Positions 1 through 5,554 of a stretch of DNA of 6,696 bases are shown here, in pieces. The notes below the pieces were generated by a model that had not been told where the DNA came from, made no database searches, and worked only from the letters and a program-made list of their open reading frames with translations. Positions within the stretch are counted from its first letter, which is position 1. Each line of letters begins with the position of its first letter. The DNA comes from UBA12068 sp038318455 (GTDB lineage: Bacteria > Patescibacteriota > Minisyncoccia > Moranbacterales > GWC2-37-73), in NCBI GenBank assembly GCA_038318455.1, contig JBBQCF010000047.1, positions 1 to 6,696 of the forward strand, written 5' to 3'. Position numbers and translations under genes: made by a program.

Positions 1-783
1 GGATGCCTTGAAGTGACGACCACGATTTATCCATACACTGCTTGGAAAGTGCCATATATTCACAGCGTGTTTGGAAATGCTGGAGCCACCGCCGCAGGAG
101 TTGATGCTGCGCAAAAAGCCTTGATGAAAAGTGGGAAAATAACCAAACCAGCCAAGATTGTGGCTTTCGGTGGAGACGGCGGGACATATGACATTGGTCT
201 GCAAGCTCTTTCTGGCGCGCTGGAAAGAGGACATGACTTTTTGTATGTTTGCTATGATAACGAAGGATATATGAACACTGGTGGACAACGCTCTGGCGCA
301 ACTCCATATGGAGCCAACACTGAAACTGCACCAGCAGGAGATGTTTCATTTGGAAAAACTCAACAACGCAAAGATTTGATGGAAATTGTTAATGCGCATG
401 GCATCAAATATCTCGCGCAAACAAATGTGGCATATGTCCATGACCTCAAAAAGAAAGCCAAGAAAGCCTTGGAAACTTCGGGACCATCATTTTTGCTCGT
501 GCTTCAACCTTGCACGCAACTTTGGAAATTTCCAACATCGGAATATGTCGCAGTGGGAAAACTTGCCACGGAAACAAATTTTTGGCCACTATATGAAATT
601 GAAGACGGGAAGTATACGATAAATCAGACAATAAAAGAGCCAAAACCAATTGAAGAATTTCTCAAAACTCAAGGACGCTTCAAACATTTGTTTGCTGAAA
701 AAAACAAGGAAGTGATTGCTGAAATTCAGAAAACTGTGGATGAAAATTTGGAAAAACTTGCTAAGAAGGTTCAAAATAGCTAA
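1..783 (+). CDS. porB: Pyruvate:ferredoxin oxidoreductase, beta subunit (5'-truncated)
   Basis: This is the TPP-binding subunit of pyruvate:ferredoxin oxidoreductase, a cytoplasmic enzyme that oxidatively decarboxylates pyruvate to acetyl-CoA and CO2 while reducing ferredoxin. The frame is open from base 1 and begins with GCLEVTTT, an internal PorB motif, so the gene starts upstream of the window. The GTG at base 13 lies inside that motif and is not the start. Counting codons from base 1, GDGGT at 58-62 and NEGYMNTGGQ at 87-96 form the TPP/Mg2+ motif (GDG, about 25 residues, then N). The 260 visible codons, plus roughly 50 missing, match the usual length of about 310 residues. The alpha subunit would be expected upstream. 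tRNA-Thr begins 11 nt after the stop with no terminator between, so the two are probably co-transcribed. A related 2-oxoacid:ferredoxin oxidoreductase beta subunit is the only realistic alternative. Confidence 0.93.
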   Translation, partial: GCLEVTTTIYPYTAWKVPYIHSVFGNAGATAAGVDAAQKALMKSGKITKPAKIVAFGGDGGTYDIGLQALSGALERGHDFLYVCYDNEGYMNTGGQRSGATPYGANTETAPAGDVSFGKTQQRKDLMEIVNAHGIKYLAQTNVAYVHDLKKKAKKALETSGPSFLLVLQPCTQLWKFPTSEYVAVGKLATETNFWPLYEIEDGKYTINQTIKEPKPIEEFLKTQGRFKHLFAEKNKEVIAEIQKTVDENLEKLAKKVQNS

Positions 784-794
784 GATTCAACTAG

Positions 795-867
795 GCCACC
801 TTAGCTCAGTTGGTAGAGCGGTACACTCGTAACGTACAGGCCATCAGTTCAATCCTGGTAGGTGGCT
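795..867 (+). tRNA. tRNA-Thr, anticodon CGT
   Basis: A full cloverleaf can be folded by hand. The acceptor stem is GCCACCT (795-801) with AGGTGGC (860-866), seven perfect pairs. The D arm is GCTC/GAGC with loop AGTTGGTA. The anticodon arm is 821-837 with loop CTCGTAA, giving anticodon CGT at 828-830, which reads the Thr codon ACG. The T arm is ATCAG/CTGGT with loop TTCAATC, and the discriminator is T867. CCA is not encoded. The anticodon stem has an A-C mismatch at its loop-proximal pair (A825 with C833, positions 31-39). No promoter of its own is evident, so it is probably transcribed from the porB unit. A near-copy of its last 15 bases plus two flanking bases lies 122 bp downstream. Confidence 0.93.
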
Positions 868-991
868 CAAAGATTCCTTCCGGATTGAATGGGAAAGGGG
901 TCGGGAAAACGGGAGTTTCCCCGTGGTGAAAGCTTGAAACCGCAAGGTTTCAAAGAGTAAAGCGACGTGAAATTTCCTGGTAGGTTGCTCA
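868..991 (+). ncRNA. Candidate structured RNA segment downstream of tRNA-Thr, family unknown
   Basis: This gap carries no ORF but several hairpins on the plus strand. A weak stem pairs CCTTCC (about 875-880) with GGAAAGG (about 892-898). GGGAAA (903-908) pairs with TTTCCC (916-921). An 8-bp perfect stem TTGAAACC/GGTTTCAA (934-953) closes on a GCAA tetraloop, a GNRA loop typical of structured RNA. AGCGAC (961-966) pairs with GTTGCT (984-989), including one G-U pair. The stretch ends in a near-copy of the tRNA-Thr 3' end. I could not match it to tmRNA, RNase P RNA, SRP RNA or a group I/II intron. It may be a tRNA-linked small RNA or the remnant of an integrated element. The hairpins are seen directly; that it is a functional RNA is inference. 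Confidence 0.35.
975..991 (+). repeat. Near-copy of the tRNA-Thr 3' end (att-like direct repeat)
   Basis: The 17 bases TCCTGGTAGGTTGCTCA match 853-869 of the tRNA-Thr region at 16 of 17 positions (G864 against T986), at an offset of 122 bp. The matched part covers the end of the T loop, the 3' T stem, the 3' acceptor strand, the discriminator and two flanking bases. Repeats of a tRNA 3' end are what tyrosine-recombinase integration leaves at attL/attR. The interval is too short to hold an element, so only a deletion remnant or a local tandem duplication fits. Confidence 0.6.
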
Positions 992-1001
992 TCGTGTATT
1001 A

Positions 1002-1020
1002 ATTATTTTTTTAAAATAAT
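1002..1020 (+). other. AT-only hairpin abutting the rubrerythrin start codon
   Basis: ATTATTTT (1002-1009) and AAAATAAT (1013-1020) form a perfect 8-bp stem with a TTT loop. The stem ends one base before the ATG at 1021. No SD sequence is present. The hairpin is weak (A-T pairs only) but occupies the ribosome-binding region, so it could affect initiation. It could equally be chance in such AT-rich DNA. Confidence 0.35.
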
Positions 1021-1539
1021 ATGAAAACTTGGATTTGTGAAATTTGTGGGGATGCATATTTGGGAGAAGGAAAACCAACCAGCTGTCCTTTTTGTGGAGC
1101 GAGGCACGCTTTCATCAAAGAGGGAAATGTTGCCAAGCCAATGGTTGAAGAAAAAGTTGAGCTTTCTGAAATTTCAAAAAAAAATCTTTTGGAAACTTTA
1201 GAATTAGAACTTGATGCTAATGCAATTTATCTTTGCATGGCAGGAAAAACTGATTCATATGAAATCATGAAGATGTATAAACGTTTGGCAAAAGTTGAGA
1301 TGGAACATGCCATCATTGTTTGCAAAATCATGCAGATTGAATTGCCAGCAGCTCGCAGCGAGCAATGCTCTGACGCAGACGTTGAAAATTTTCAAAAAAC
1401 TTTGGAGCTGGAAGATCATGCAGCAAATTTGTATGGCGAATTTGCAAAATCATCAGTTGAAAAACATGTGAAGATCATGTTCACTGCGCTGAATCAAGTT
1501 GAAGCTGATCATATTGTTTTGATTAAAAATTATTTATAA
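1021..1539 (+). CDS. Rubrerythrin-like protein with N-terminal rubredoxin domain
   Basis: This is a non-haem iron peroxidase of the rubrerythrin/ferritin-like superfamily, expected in the cytoplasm, where it reduces H2O2 with electrons passed through its rubredoxin centre. Cys6, Cys9, Cys22 and Cys25 (CxxC...CxxC) form the Fe(Cys)4 knuckle. The four-helix diiron domain spans about residues 48-172. Visible iron ligands are a Glu in helix 1 (E61 or E63), E93xxH96 in helix 2, E129/E131 in helix 3 and E161xxH164 in helix 4. At 172 residues it is slightly shorter than classical rubrerythrins (about 190). The domain order is reversed relative to classical rubrerythrin, which has its rubredoxin at the C terminus. 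The ATG at 1021 is chosen because the first zinc-ribbon-like cysteine pair follows directly. There is no SD, and an AT-only hairpin precedes the start. The role is oxidative-stress protection, consistent with the oxygen-sensitive PFOR nearby. Confidence 0.9.
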   Translation: MKTWICEICGDAYLGEGKPTSCPFCGARHAFIKEGNVAKPMVEEKVELSEISKKNLLETLELELDANAIYLCMAGKTDSYEIMKMYKRLAKVEMEHAIIVCKIMQIELPAARSEQCSDADVENFQKTLELEDHAANLYGEFAKSSVEKHVKIMFTALNQVEADHIVLIKNYL

Positions 1540-1552
1540 TTACCTTTAAGTC

Positions 1553-1618
1553 GTATCTTGTATGATGTATTTAGTATCTTGTATGGATACAAAATACAAA
1601 ATACTAGATACAAAATAC
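1553..1618. repeat. Imperfect AT-rich palindrome, two 33-bp arms, with 21-bp-period direct repeats
   Basis: The left arm (1553-1585) and right arm (1586-1618) are inverted copies matching at about 26 of 33 positions with no spacer. Each arm also repeats internally. GTATCTTGTATG occurs at 1553 and 1574, and GATACAAAATAC at 1586 and 1607; both pairs are 21 bp apart. The element fills nearly all of the spacer between the rubrerythrin stop and the ZIP start. As RNA it could fold into one long hairpin and might act as a weak terminator or processing site. No T-tract follows, so classic intrinsic termination is not supported. Confidence 0.7.
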
Positions 1619-1622
1619 ATAA

Positions 1623-2366
1623 ATGCAAGTCTGGATCTATACGATGCTATCAGTAATTACAGTTAGCCTATTGAGTCTGCTTGGACTCATCGCTTTTCCG
1701 TTTGGGGAAGAAAAAATCAAAAAATTTCTGATTTGGGCGGTGGCGTTTGCTGGTGGAACACTTTTGGGAGATGCATTTCTCCATTTGATTCCTGAATCGT
1801 ATAAGGATGGTGCTGGTGTTGGAATTTCATTTTCAATTCTGGGTGGAATGTTAGCATTTTTTGTCCTTGAAAAATTTATTCATTGGCATCATTGTCATGA
1901 TGTTGGTTGCGAAGAGCATAATCATACTTTTTCATATGTCATCATGGTTGGCGACGCTGCGCATAACTTTATTGATGGAATGATTATCGCGGCCAGCTAT
2001 ATGGTTAGTATTCCAATTGGAATTGCAACCACACTGGCAGTTGTTTTTCATGAAATCCCTCATGAAGTTGGAGATTTCGCTTCGATGCTGTACGGTGGAT
2101 TTTCCAAGCAAAAAGCACTTTGGTATAATTTCCTAGCTGGCATCACCGCTGTTTTTGGTGCACTAGCGGTGCTCATTGTTGGTTCAAGTTTTTCTAATCT
2201 TGCATATTATTTGATTCCGTTTGCTGCTGGAGGTTTTATTTATGTCGCCAGTGCGGATATTATTCCTGAACTTCACAAGTCGACTAAGCCTCACCACTCA
2301 CTTTTGCAACTCTTGTTTATTATAGCGGGAATCGGTATTATGTATGCACTTTTAGTGATTGGGTGA
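1623..2366 (+). CDS. ZIP-family divalent metal transporter
   Basis: This is an integral membrane carrier of the ZIP (SLC39-like) family that moves Zn2+, and often Fe2+ or Mn2+, into the cytoplasm. The 247 residues are almost entirely hydrophobic segments, about 7-8 in number, beginning at residues 4-27 and 35-57. A His-rich loop at 87-101 (HWHHCH...EEHNH) is the usual metal-binding cytoplasmic linker. The two signature helices are clear: HNFIDG at 114-119 and HEIPHEVGD at 143-151, which together form the binuclear metal site. The length is normal for bacterial ZIP proteins. The ATG at 1623 precedes the first membrane helix directly. No SD is visible, and the start abuts the AT-rich palindrome. 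The stop is TGA. Substrate preference cannot be read from the sequence; proximity to an iron protein is only suggestive. Confidence 0.92.
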   Translation: MQVWIYTMLSVITVSLLSLLGLIAFPFGEEKIKKFLIWAVAFAGGTLLGDAFLHLIPESYKDGAGVGISFSILGGMLAFFVLEKFIHWHHCHDVGCEEHNHTFSYVIMVGDAAHNFIDGMIIAASYMVSIPIGIATTLAVVFHEIPHEVGDFASMLYGGFSKQKALWYNFLAGITAVFGALAVLIVGSSFSNLAYYLIPFAAGGFIYVASADIIPELHKSTKPHHSLLQLLFIIAGIGIMYALLVIG

Positions 2367-2448
2367 TCTAAATTATTCGCATAACTTTTTATTTTTGAGC
2401 TGGTTTGCCTGTATGCTTAAATGTTTAAATGATTGTAGGAACTTGATT

Positions 2449-3547
2449 ATGCGTGAAATTATTGAACAACTTGAAATTATAAAAAATAAGCTCCCGCTTC
2501 TGCGGGACTATCTTTGACGTTGCGACGAAAAAACAAAAAATTGAAGTTTTGTTTGCCAAGACTGTGGAGGATGGTTTTTGGAATGACAATCAAAGAGCAG
2601 CCAAAATTTCTCAAGAATTGGAGCTTCTTAAAAATGAAGTTGAAAAATTTGAGAATATTGAAAAAAATATTGTTGAACTTTCCGAATTGATTGAGCTTTT
2701 TGAGAATCCAGAAGATAAAGAAAAAAAACAAATTGAAAAACAATTTGCTGAAATTCAAAAAGAATTTAATGATTTGGAATTCAAATCACTTTTGGGTGGA
2801 CAATATGATCAAAATGATGTGATTTTGGCGATTCGTTCTGGAGCAGGTGGCGTTGATGCTCAAGATTGGGCACAAATGCTGGAGAGAATGTATCTCAAAT
2901 GGTCAGAAAAGAATGGATTCAGAGCTGTAATGGTCGAGGAAACAAAGGGAGCTGAAGCTGGAATCAAAAGCGCTACCATTGAAATATCAGGGGCCTATGC
3001 GTATGGATATTTGCAAAGTGAATCTGGTGTTCATCGATTGGTGAGACTCTCTCCTTTTAATTCTGACAATTTGCGTCAAACATCTTTTGCAATCGTAGAA
3101 ATACTACCCGTCATTGAAGAAATTGCTGAAGTTGTGATTTCCGCACAAGATTTGGTTATTGATACCTATCGAGCGTCTGGAGCTGGCGGACAACACGTGA
3201 ACACGACTGATAGTGCTGTGAGAATCACTCATACGCCAACAAACATTGTGGTGACATGTCAAAGTGAACGTTCGCAATTGCAAAACAAGGAACAAGCCAT
3301 GAAAGTTCTCAAAGCCAGAATTCATCAGCGATATTTGGAGCAGAAAAAAGAAGAGCAGGAAAAATTACGTGGTGAATACAAGAGCGCAGAATGGGGAAGT
3401 CAAATCAGATCATATGTTATTCATCCATATAAAATGGTGAAAGATCATCGCACAAAATTTGAGACCAGTGATGCACAAATTGTTCTTGATGGAGATTTGC
3501 AGGGATTTATGGAAAGTTTTTTGCGCTGGCAAGCTAGCGAAAAATAG
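2449..3547 (+). CDS. prfB: Peptide chain release factor 2, with programmed +1 frameshift
   Basis: RF2 recognises UGA and UAA in the ribosomal A site and triggers peptide release. The first frame, from ATG 2449, encodes 22 residues ending LRDYL and stops at TGA 2515-2517. A +1 shift on CTT (2512-2514) continues at GAC 2516 into a 343-codon frame ending at TAG 3545-3547. The joined product is 365 residues, the same as E. coli RF2. The tripeptide anticodon SPF is at residues 201-203. The catalytic GGQ is at 246-248, within SGAGGQHVNTTDSAVRITH. The SD AGGA (2437-2440) lies 8 nt before the ATG. The frameshift gives autoregulation: scarce RF2 lets the UGA be bypassed so more is made. The order prfB-ftsE-ftsX is conserved in many bacteria. 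An ATG at 2549 within the second frame is internal and not the start. Confidence 0.96.
2492..2518 (+). promoter_or_regulatory. prfB programmed frameshift site with upstream hairpin
   Basis: The slippery site CTT TGA C (2512-2518) is identical to the canonical RF2 autoregulation signal. In E. coli an SD-like AGGGGG lies three bases upstream of CTT. Here the equivalent bases are CGGGAC, a much weaker anti-SD match. They form the 3' arm of a perfect 6-bp hairpin, TCCCGC-TTCT-GCGGGA (2492-2507), which extends by two more pairs past one bulged C. The identity of the shift site is certain; any role of the hairpin is inference. Confidence 0.9.
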
Positions 3548-3549
3548 TG

Positions 3550-3555
3550 TATAAT
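3550..3555 (+). promoter_or_regulatory. Possible -10 box (TATAAT) upstream of ftsE
   Basis: A perfect TATAAT starts three bases after the prfB stop. No good -35 lies 16-18 bp upstream; TGGCAA at 3526-3531 is a poor match at 18 bp. In AT-rich DNA the hexamer may be chance, but it could give ftsEX a promoter independent of prfB. Confidence 0.25.
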
Positions 3556-3571
3556 AAAAAAGTAAAAAGTT

Positions 3572-3598
3572 GATAAAGTTTATAAGGTTTATAAAGTT
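3572..3598. repeat. Three tandem 9-nt units before ftsE
   Basis: GATAAAGTT, TATAAGGTT and TATAAAGTT follow each other without gaps, and further AAGTT copies lie nearby on both sides. The repeat occupies the spacer between prfB and ftsE, where no SD sequence is seen. Confidence 0.65.
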
Positions 3599-3623
3599 GA
3601 AAATACAAAGTTAAAATAAAAAT

Positions 3624-4310
3624 ATGTCTATACTGAAATTTGAAAATGTTACAAAAATATATCCAGGAAACTTCATGGCACTGGAAGAAACCAACATCGT
3701 TATTGAAAGCGGAGAATTTTTGTCGATTGTTGGACACAGTGGTAGTGGAAAATCAACCTTACTGAAACTTATTTATGCCGAAGAGCAAGTGACCGCTGGA
3801 CATGTATATTTTAATGAAAGACCGGTGGATGCAATTAAGCAAAAGCATTTGCCATATTATCGTCGCAATATTGGAACTGTTTTTCAAGACTTTAAATTGC
3901 TTCCACAAAAAACAGCTTTTGAAAATGTTGCATATGCCTTGGAAGTTTCAGACGAAACGCCAGAAGAAATTGCTGAACTGGTTCCTGAAATTTTGGAAAT
4001 AGTTGGAATGAGCGATAAGGCCAACAAATATCCACGTCAATTGTCAGGAGGCGAGCAACAAAAAATTTGTTTGGCTCGAGCTTTGGTGCGAAAGCCATTA
4101 GTGATTATTGCTGATGAGCCAACTGGAAATCTTGATCCAGTGGCAACATGGGAAATTATTCAACTCCTCATGAAAATAAACAGTATGGGCACAACAATTA
4201 TTTTGGCTACTCATAATAAGGATATCGTGGATAAATTAAATCGTCGCGTGATTGCACTTGATAAGGGAAAGGTAATCAGAGATCATCAAAAAGGAAGATA
4301 TGCCATATAA
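3624..4310 (+). CDS. ftsE: Cell division ATP-binding protein FtsE
   Basis: This is the cytoplasmic ABC ATPase of the FtsEX complex, which sits at the division site and uses ATP binding and hydrolysis to switch on peptidoglycan hydrolases through FtsX. All ABC motifs are intact: Walker A GHSGSGKST at 37-45, Q-loop Gln88 (FQDFKLLP), signature LSGGEQQ at 140-146, Walker B VIIADEP at 160-166, D-loop around 169-171 (NLD), and switch His197. The 228-residue length is standard for FtsE. Identity rests on size, the FQDFKLLP stretch and ftsX downstream; motifs alone would also fit a LolD/MacB-like ATPase. ATG 3624 places the usual FtsE N terminus (LKFENVTKIYPG) correctly. No SD is visible, and a 9-nt tandem repeat and A-rich stretch precede it. 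It lies 76 nt after prfB and 100 nt before ftsX. Confidence 0.93.
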   Translation: MSILKFENVTKIYPGNFMALEETNIVIESGEFLSIVGHSGSGKSTLLKLIYAEEQVTAGHVYFNERPVDAIKQKHLPYYRRNIGTVFQDFKLLPQKTAFENVAYALEVSDETPEEIAELVPEILEIVGMSDKANKYPRQLSGGEQQKICLARALVRKPLVIIADEPTGNLDPVATWEIIQLLMKINSMGTTIILATHNKDIVDKLNRRVIALDKGKVIRDHQKGRYAI

Positions 4311-4312
4311 TG

Positions 4313-4330
4313 TAAAATTTTTCAATTTTA
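4313..4330 (+). other. AT-only hairpin after ftsE
   Basis: TAAAATT and AATTTTA form a perfect 7-bp stem with loop TTTC just past the ftsE stop. It has no G-C pairs and no following T-tract, so it is unlikely to terminate. It might mark an RNA processing point between ftsE and ftsX. Confidence 0.25.
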
Positions 4331-4390
4331 TCACAATTTACAAGTACTAAAAAACAAATTCCAGATAAATACAAAATTAAAATTTTTTCC

Positions 4391-4404
4391 AAAAGCTAAA
4401 AGCT
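4391..4404. repeat. Tandem AAAAGCT duplication before ftsX
   Basis: Two exact copies of AAAAGCT stand head to tail 6 nt before the ftsX ATG, in the position an SD sequence would occupy. No SD-like GGAGG is present in this spacer. Confidence 0.5.
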
Positions 4405-4410
4405 AATTCT

Positions 4411-5322
4411 ATGAAATCTGCAAAATTAAAAAGAACATTTAGAGAAGGACTGGATAATTTTCGTCGCAATGGATGGTTAAGCTTTGCGACCGTTAGCGTG
4501 CTAGCTATTTCCTTGTATGTTATTAGTGTCACTATAATTCTTGGAATATCAGCTAATATCGTGCTTAAAAATATTCAAGACAAAATAAATGTCAGCATGT
4601 ATTTTGACGCTACCATTCCTGAAGAAAGAATACTAGATATCAAAAATCAGCTTATTGGTTATCAAGAAATTCAATCGATAGAATATGTTTCAAAAGAGCA
4701 GGCCTTGGAACAATTCAAAAAACTTGGAGATAATAATCCTTCAATAACGCAGGCTCTGGATGAGATTGGTGAAAATCCATTGCTCCCAGCTTTGGTTATT
4801 AAGGCAAAAAATCCAAATCAATATGATATCATTACAAAAGCTATTTCTAGCGCTAGTTTTTCTGAAGATATTAATCGTATTGATTATCAAGAAAATAAAT
4901 CTGCCATCGACAGACTTACAAATATCATGAAATTGGTTGAGCAAGTCGGCCTGACATTGGGAGTTGTTTTTGTTTTCATCGGTGTATTGATCACATTTAA
5001 TGCGATTCGTCTTACTATGTATGCACATAAACAAGAATTTGAAATCATGCGACTTGTTGGAGCATCAAACACCTACATCAAAATGCCATTTGTTTTTGAG
5101 GGAATTTTCTATGGCATTGTTTCTGCAGTGGTGGTGATGATTTGTTTGTATGCAACCTCAATGTTTCTTGCACCACTCACTCGTGGCAGTATTGGTGGAG
5201 GGGATATTCTTTCTTTTTACTTTTCAAATTTCCTTATTATTTTCGCAAGCCTTTTGCTTTCAGGGATATTTCTTGGAACACTTAGTGGTGTGATTGCAAT
5301 TCGCAGATATCTGAAAATTTAG
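4411..5322 (+). CDS. ftsX: Cell division protein FtsX (permease-like subunit)
   Basis: FtsX is the membrane partner of FtsE. Its extracytoplasmic loop contacts peptidoglycan hydrolases or their activators (EnvC, PcsB or CwlO in studied bacteria) and passes on the ATPase-driven conformational change. The 303 residues show the FtsX layout. A cytoplasmic N terminus ends in FRRNGWLSFATV, followed by TM1 (about 22-48), an extracytoplasmic domain (about 55-170) starting VSMYFD, TM2 (about 179-201), a cytoplasmic loop with conserved EIMRLVGAS (211-219), TM3 (about 227-251) and TM4 (about 270-293) ending AIRRYLKI. The length matches the family. ATG 4411 has no SD. It is separated from ftsE by 100 nt of AT-rich DNA, unlike the usual overlap. 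No hydrolase gene follows: an intrinsic terminator ends the unit. Confidence 0.94.
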   Translation: MKSAKLKRTFREGLDNFRRNGWLSFATVSVLAISLYVISVTIILGISANIVLKNIQDKINVSMYFDATIPEERILDIKNQLIGYQEIQSIEYVSKEQALEQFKKLGDNNPSITQALDEIGENPLLPALVIKAKNPNQYDIITKAISSASFSEDINRIDYQENKSAIDRLTNIMKLVEQVGLTLGVVFVFIGVLITFNAIRLTMYAHKQEFEIMRLVGASNTYIKMPFVFEGIFYGIVSAVVVMICLYATSMFLAPLTRGSIGGGDILSFYFSNFLIIFASLLLSGIFLGTLSGVIAIRRYLKI

Positions 5323-5347
5323 TTTTTTTTGTTTTTTCAATTTTTCA

Positions 5348-5379
5348 TAAAACCCGTCAAATTGGCGGGTTTTATTATA
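5348..5379 (+). terminator. Intrinsic terminator after ftsX
   Basis: TAAAACCCGTC (5348-5358) pairs with GGCGGGTTTTA (5364-5374) around the loop AAATT. This gives 11 pairs including one T-G wobble. TTATAATTT follows the right arm. It lies 26 nt beyond the ftsX stop and ends the prfB-ftsE-ftsX unit. Confidence 0.85.
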
Positions 5380-5391
5380 ATTTCAATATTG

Positions 5392-5419
5392 TTGATTTTT
5401 TAAACAAAAATGATATACT
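5392..5419 (+). promoter_or_regulatory. Promoter of tRNA-Gln
   Basis: The -35 TTGATT (5392-5397) and -10 TATACT (5414-5419) are 16 bp apart. TGA directly before the -10 makes it an extended -10. Transcription would start near 5426, about 18 nt before the tRNA. The terminator just upstream makes a dedicated promoter necessary. Confidence 0.75.
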
Positions 5420-5443
5420 AAAGCTTGTTTAATGAAAGATTAT

Positions 5444-5515
5444 TGGGGTGTAGCCAAGCGGTAAGGCAGCGGTTTCTGGTACCGCCATTCCTAGGTTCGA
5501 ATCCTGGCACCCCAA
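5444..5515 (+). tRNA. tRNA-Gln, anticodon CTG
   Basis: The acceptor stem TGGGGTG (5444-5450) pairs fully with CACCCCA (5508-5514), beginning with the U1-A72 pair and TGGGG typical of tRNA-Gln. The D arm is GCC/GGC with loop AAGCGGTAA. The anticodon stem GCGGT/ACCGC holds loop TTCTGGT, with CTG at 5476-5478 reading CAG. The T arm is CTAGG/CCTGG with loop TTCGAAT. The discriminator is A5515. CCA is not encoded, so a CCA-adding enzyme is needed. It closely resembles E. coli tRNA-Gln and is a single-gene transcription unit between its own promoter and terminator. Confidence 0.96.
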
Positions 5516-5525
5516 CAAATAATTA

Positions 5526-5554
5526 AAAATAGCATTTCAAAGTGCTATTTTTTT
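5526..5554 (+). terminator. Intrinsic terminator after tRNA-Gln
   Basis: AAAATAGCA (5526-5534) pairs perfectly with TGCTATTTT (5543-5551) across the loop TTTCAAAG. A run of seven T (5548-5554) overlaps and extends the right arm. It lies 10 nt beyond the tRNA. Confidence 0.9.

Noticed and set aside
13..783. porB starting at GTG 13 as a complete 256-residue gene
   Set aside because: The frame is open upstream to base 1 and the codon lies inside the conserved GCLEVTTT motif, so this is an internal codon of a truncated gene.
868..991. tRNA intron or tmRNA-like permuted RNA after tRNA-Thr
   Set aside because: The tRNA is complete without any insertion, and no tmRNA tag frame, group I/II core or second acceptor 5' strand can be found.
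2378..2453. CGCATAA (2378-2384) pairing with TTATGCG over the prfB start codon
   Set aside because: Only 7 bp with a loop of about 60 nt. This is too weak and too likely by chance to call a translation switch.
2477..2758. 93-residue minus-strand ORF rich in Phe, Asn and Leu
   Set aside because: It is the complement of the A-rich 5' part of prfB and has low-complexity composition with no motif.
2549..3547. prfB starting at ATG 2549
   Set aside because: The +1 frameshift at 2512-2518 joins a 22-codon upstream frame with its own SD and gives the standard 365-residue RF2.
3526..3555. Confident ftsE promoter at TATAAT 3550
   Set aside because: The -10 is perfect but there is no acceptable -35. 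It is kept only as a low-confidence feature.
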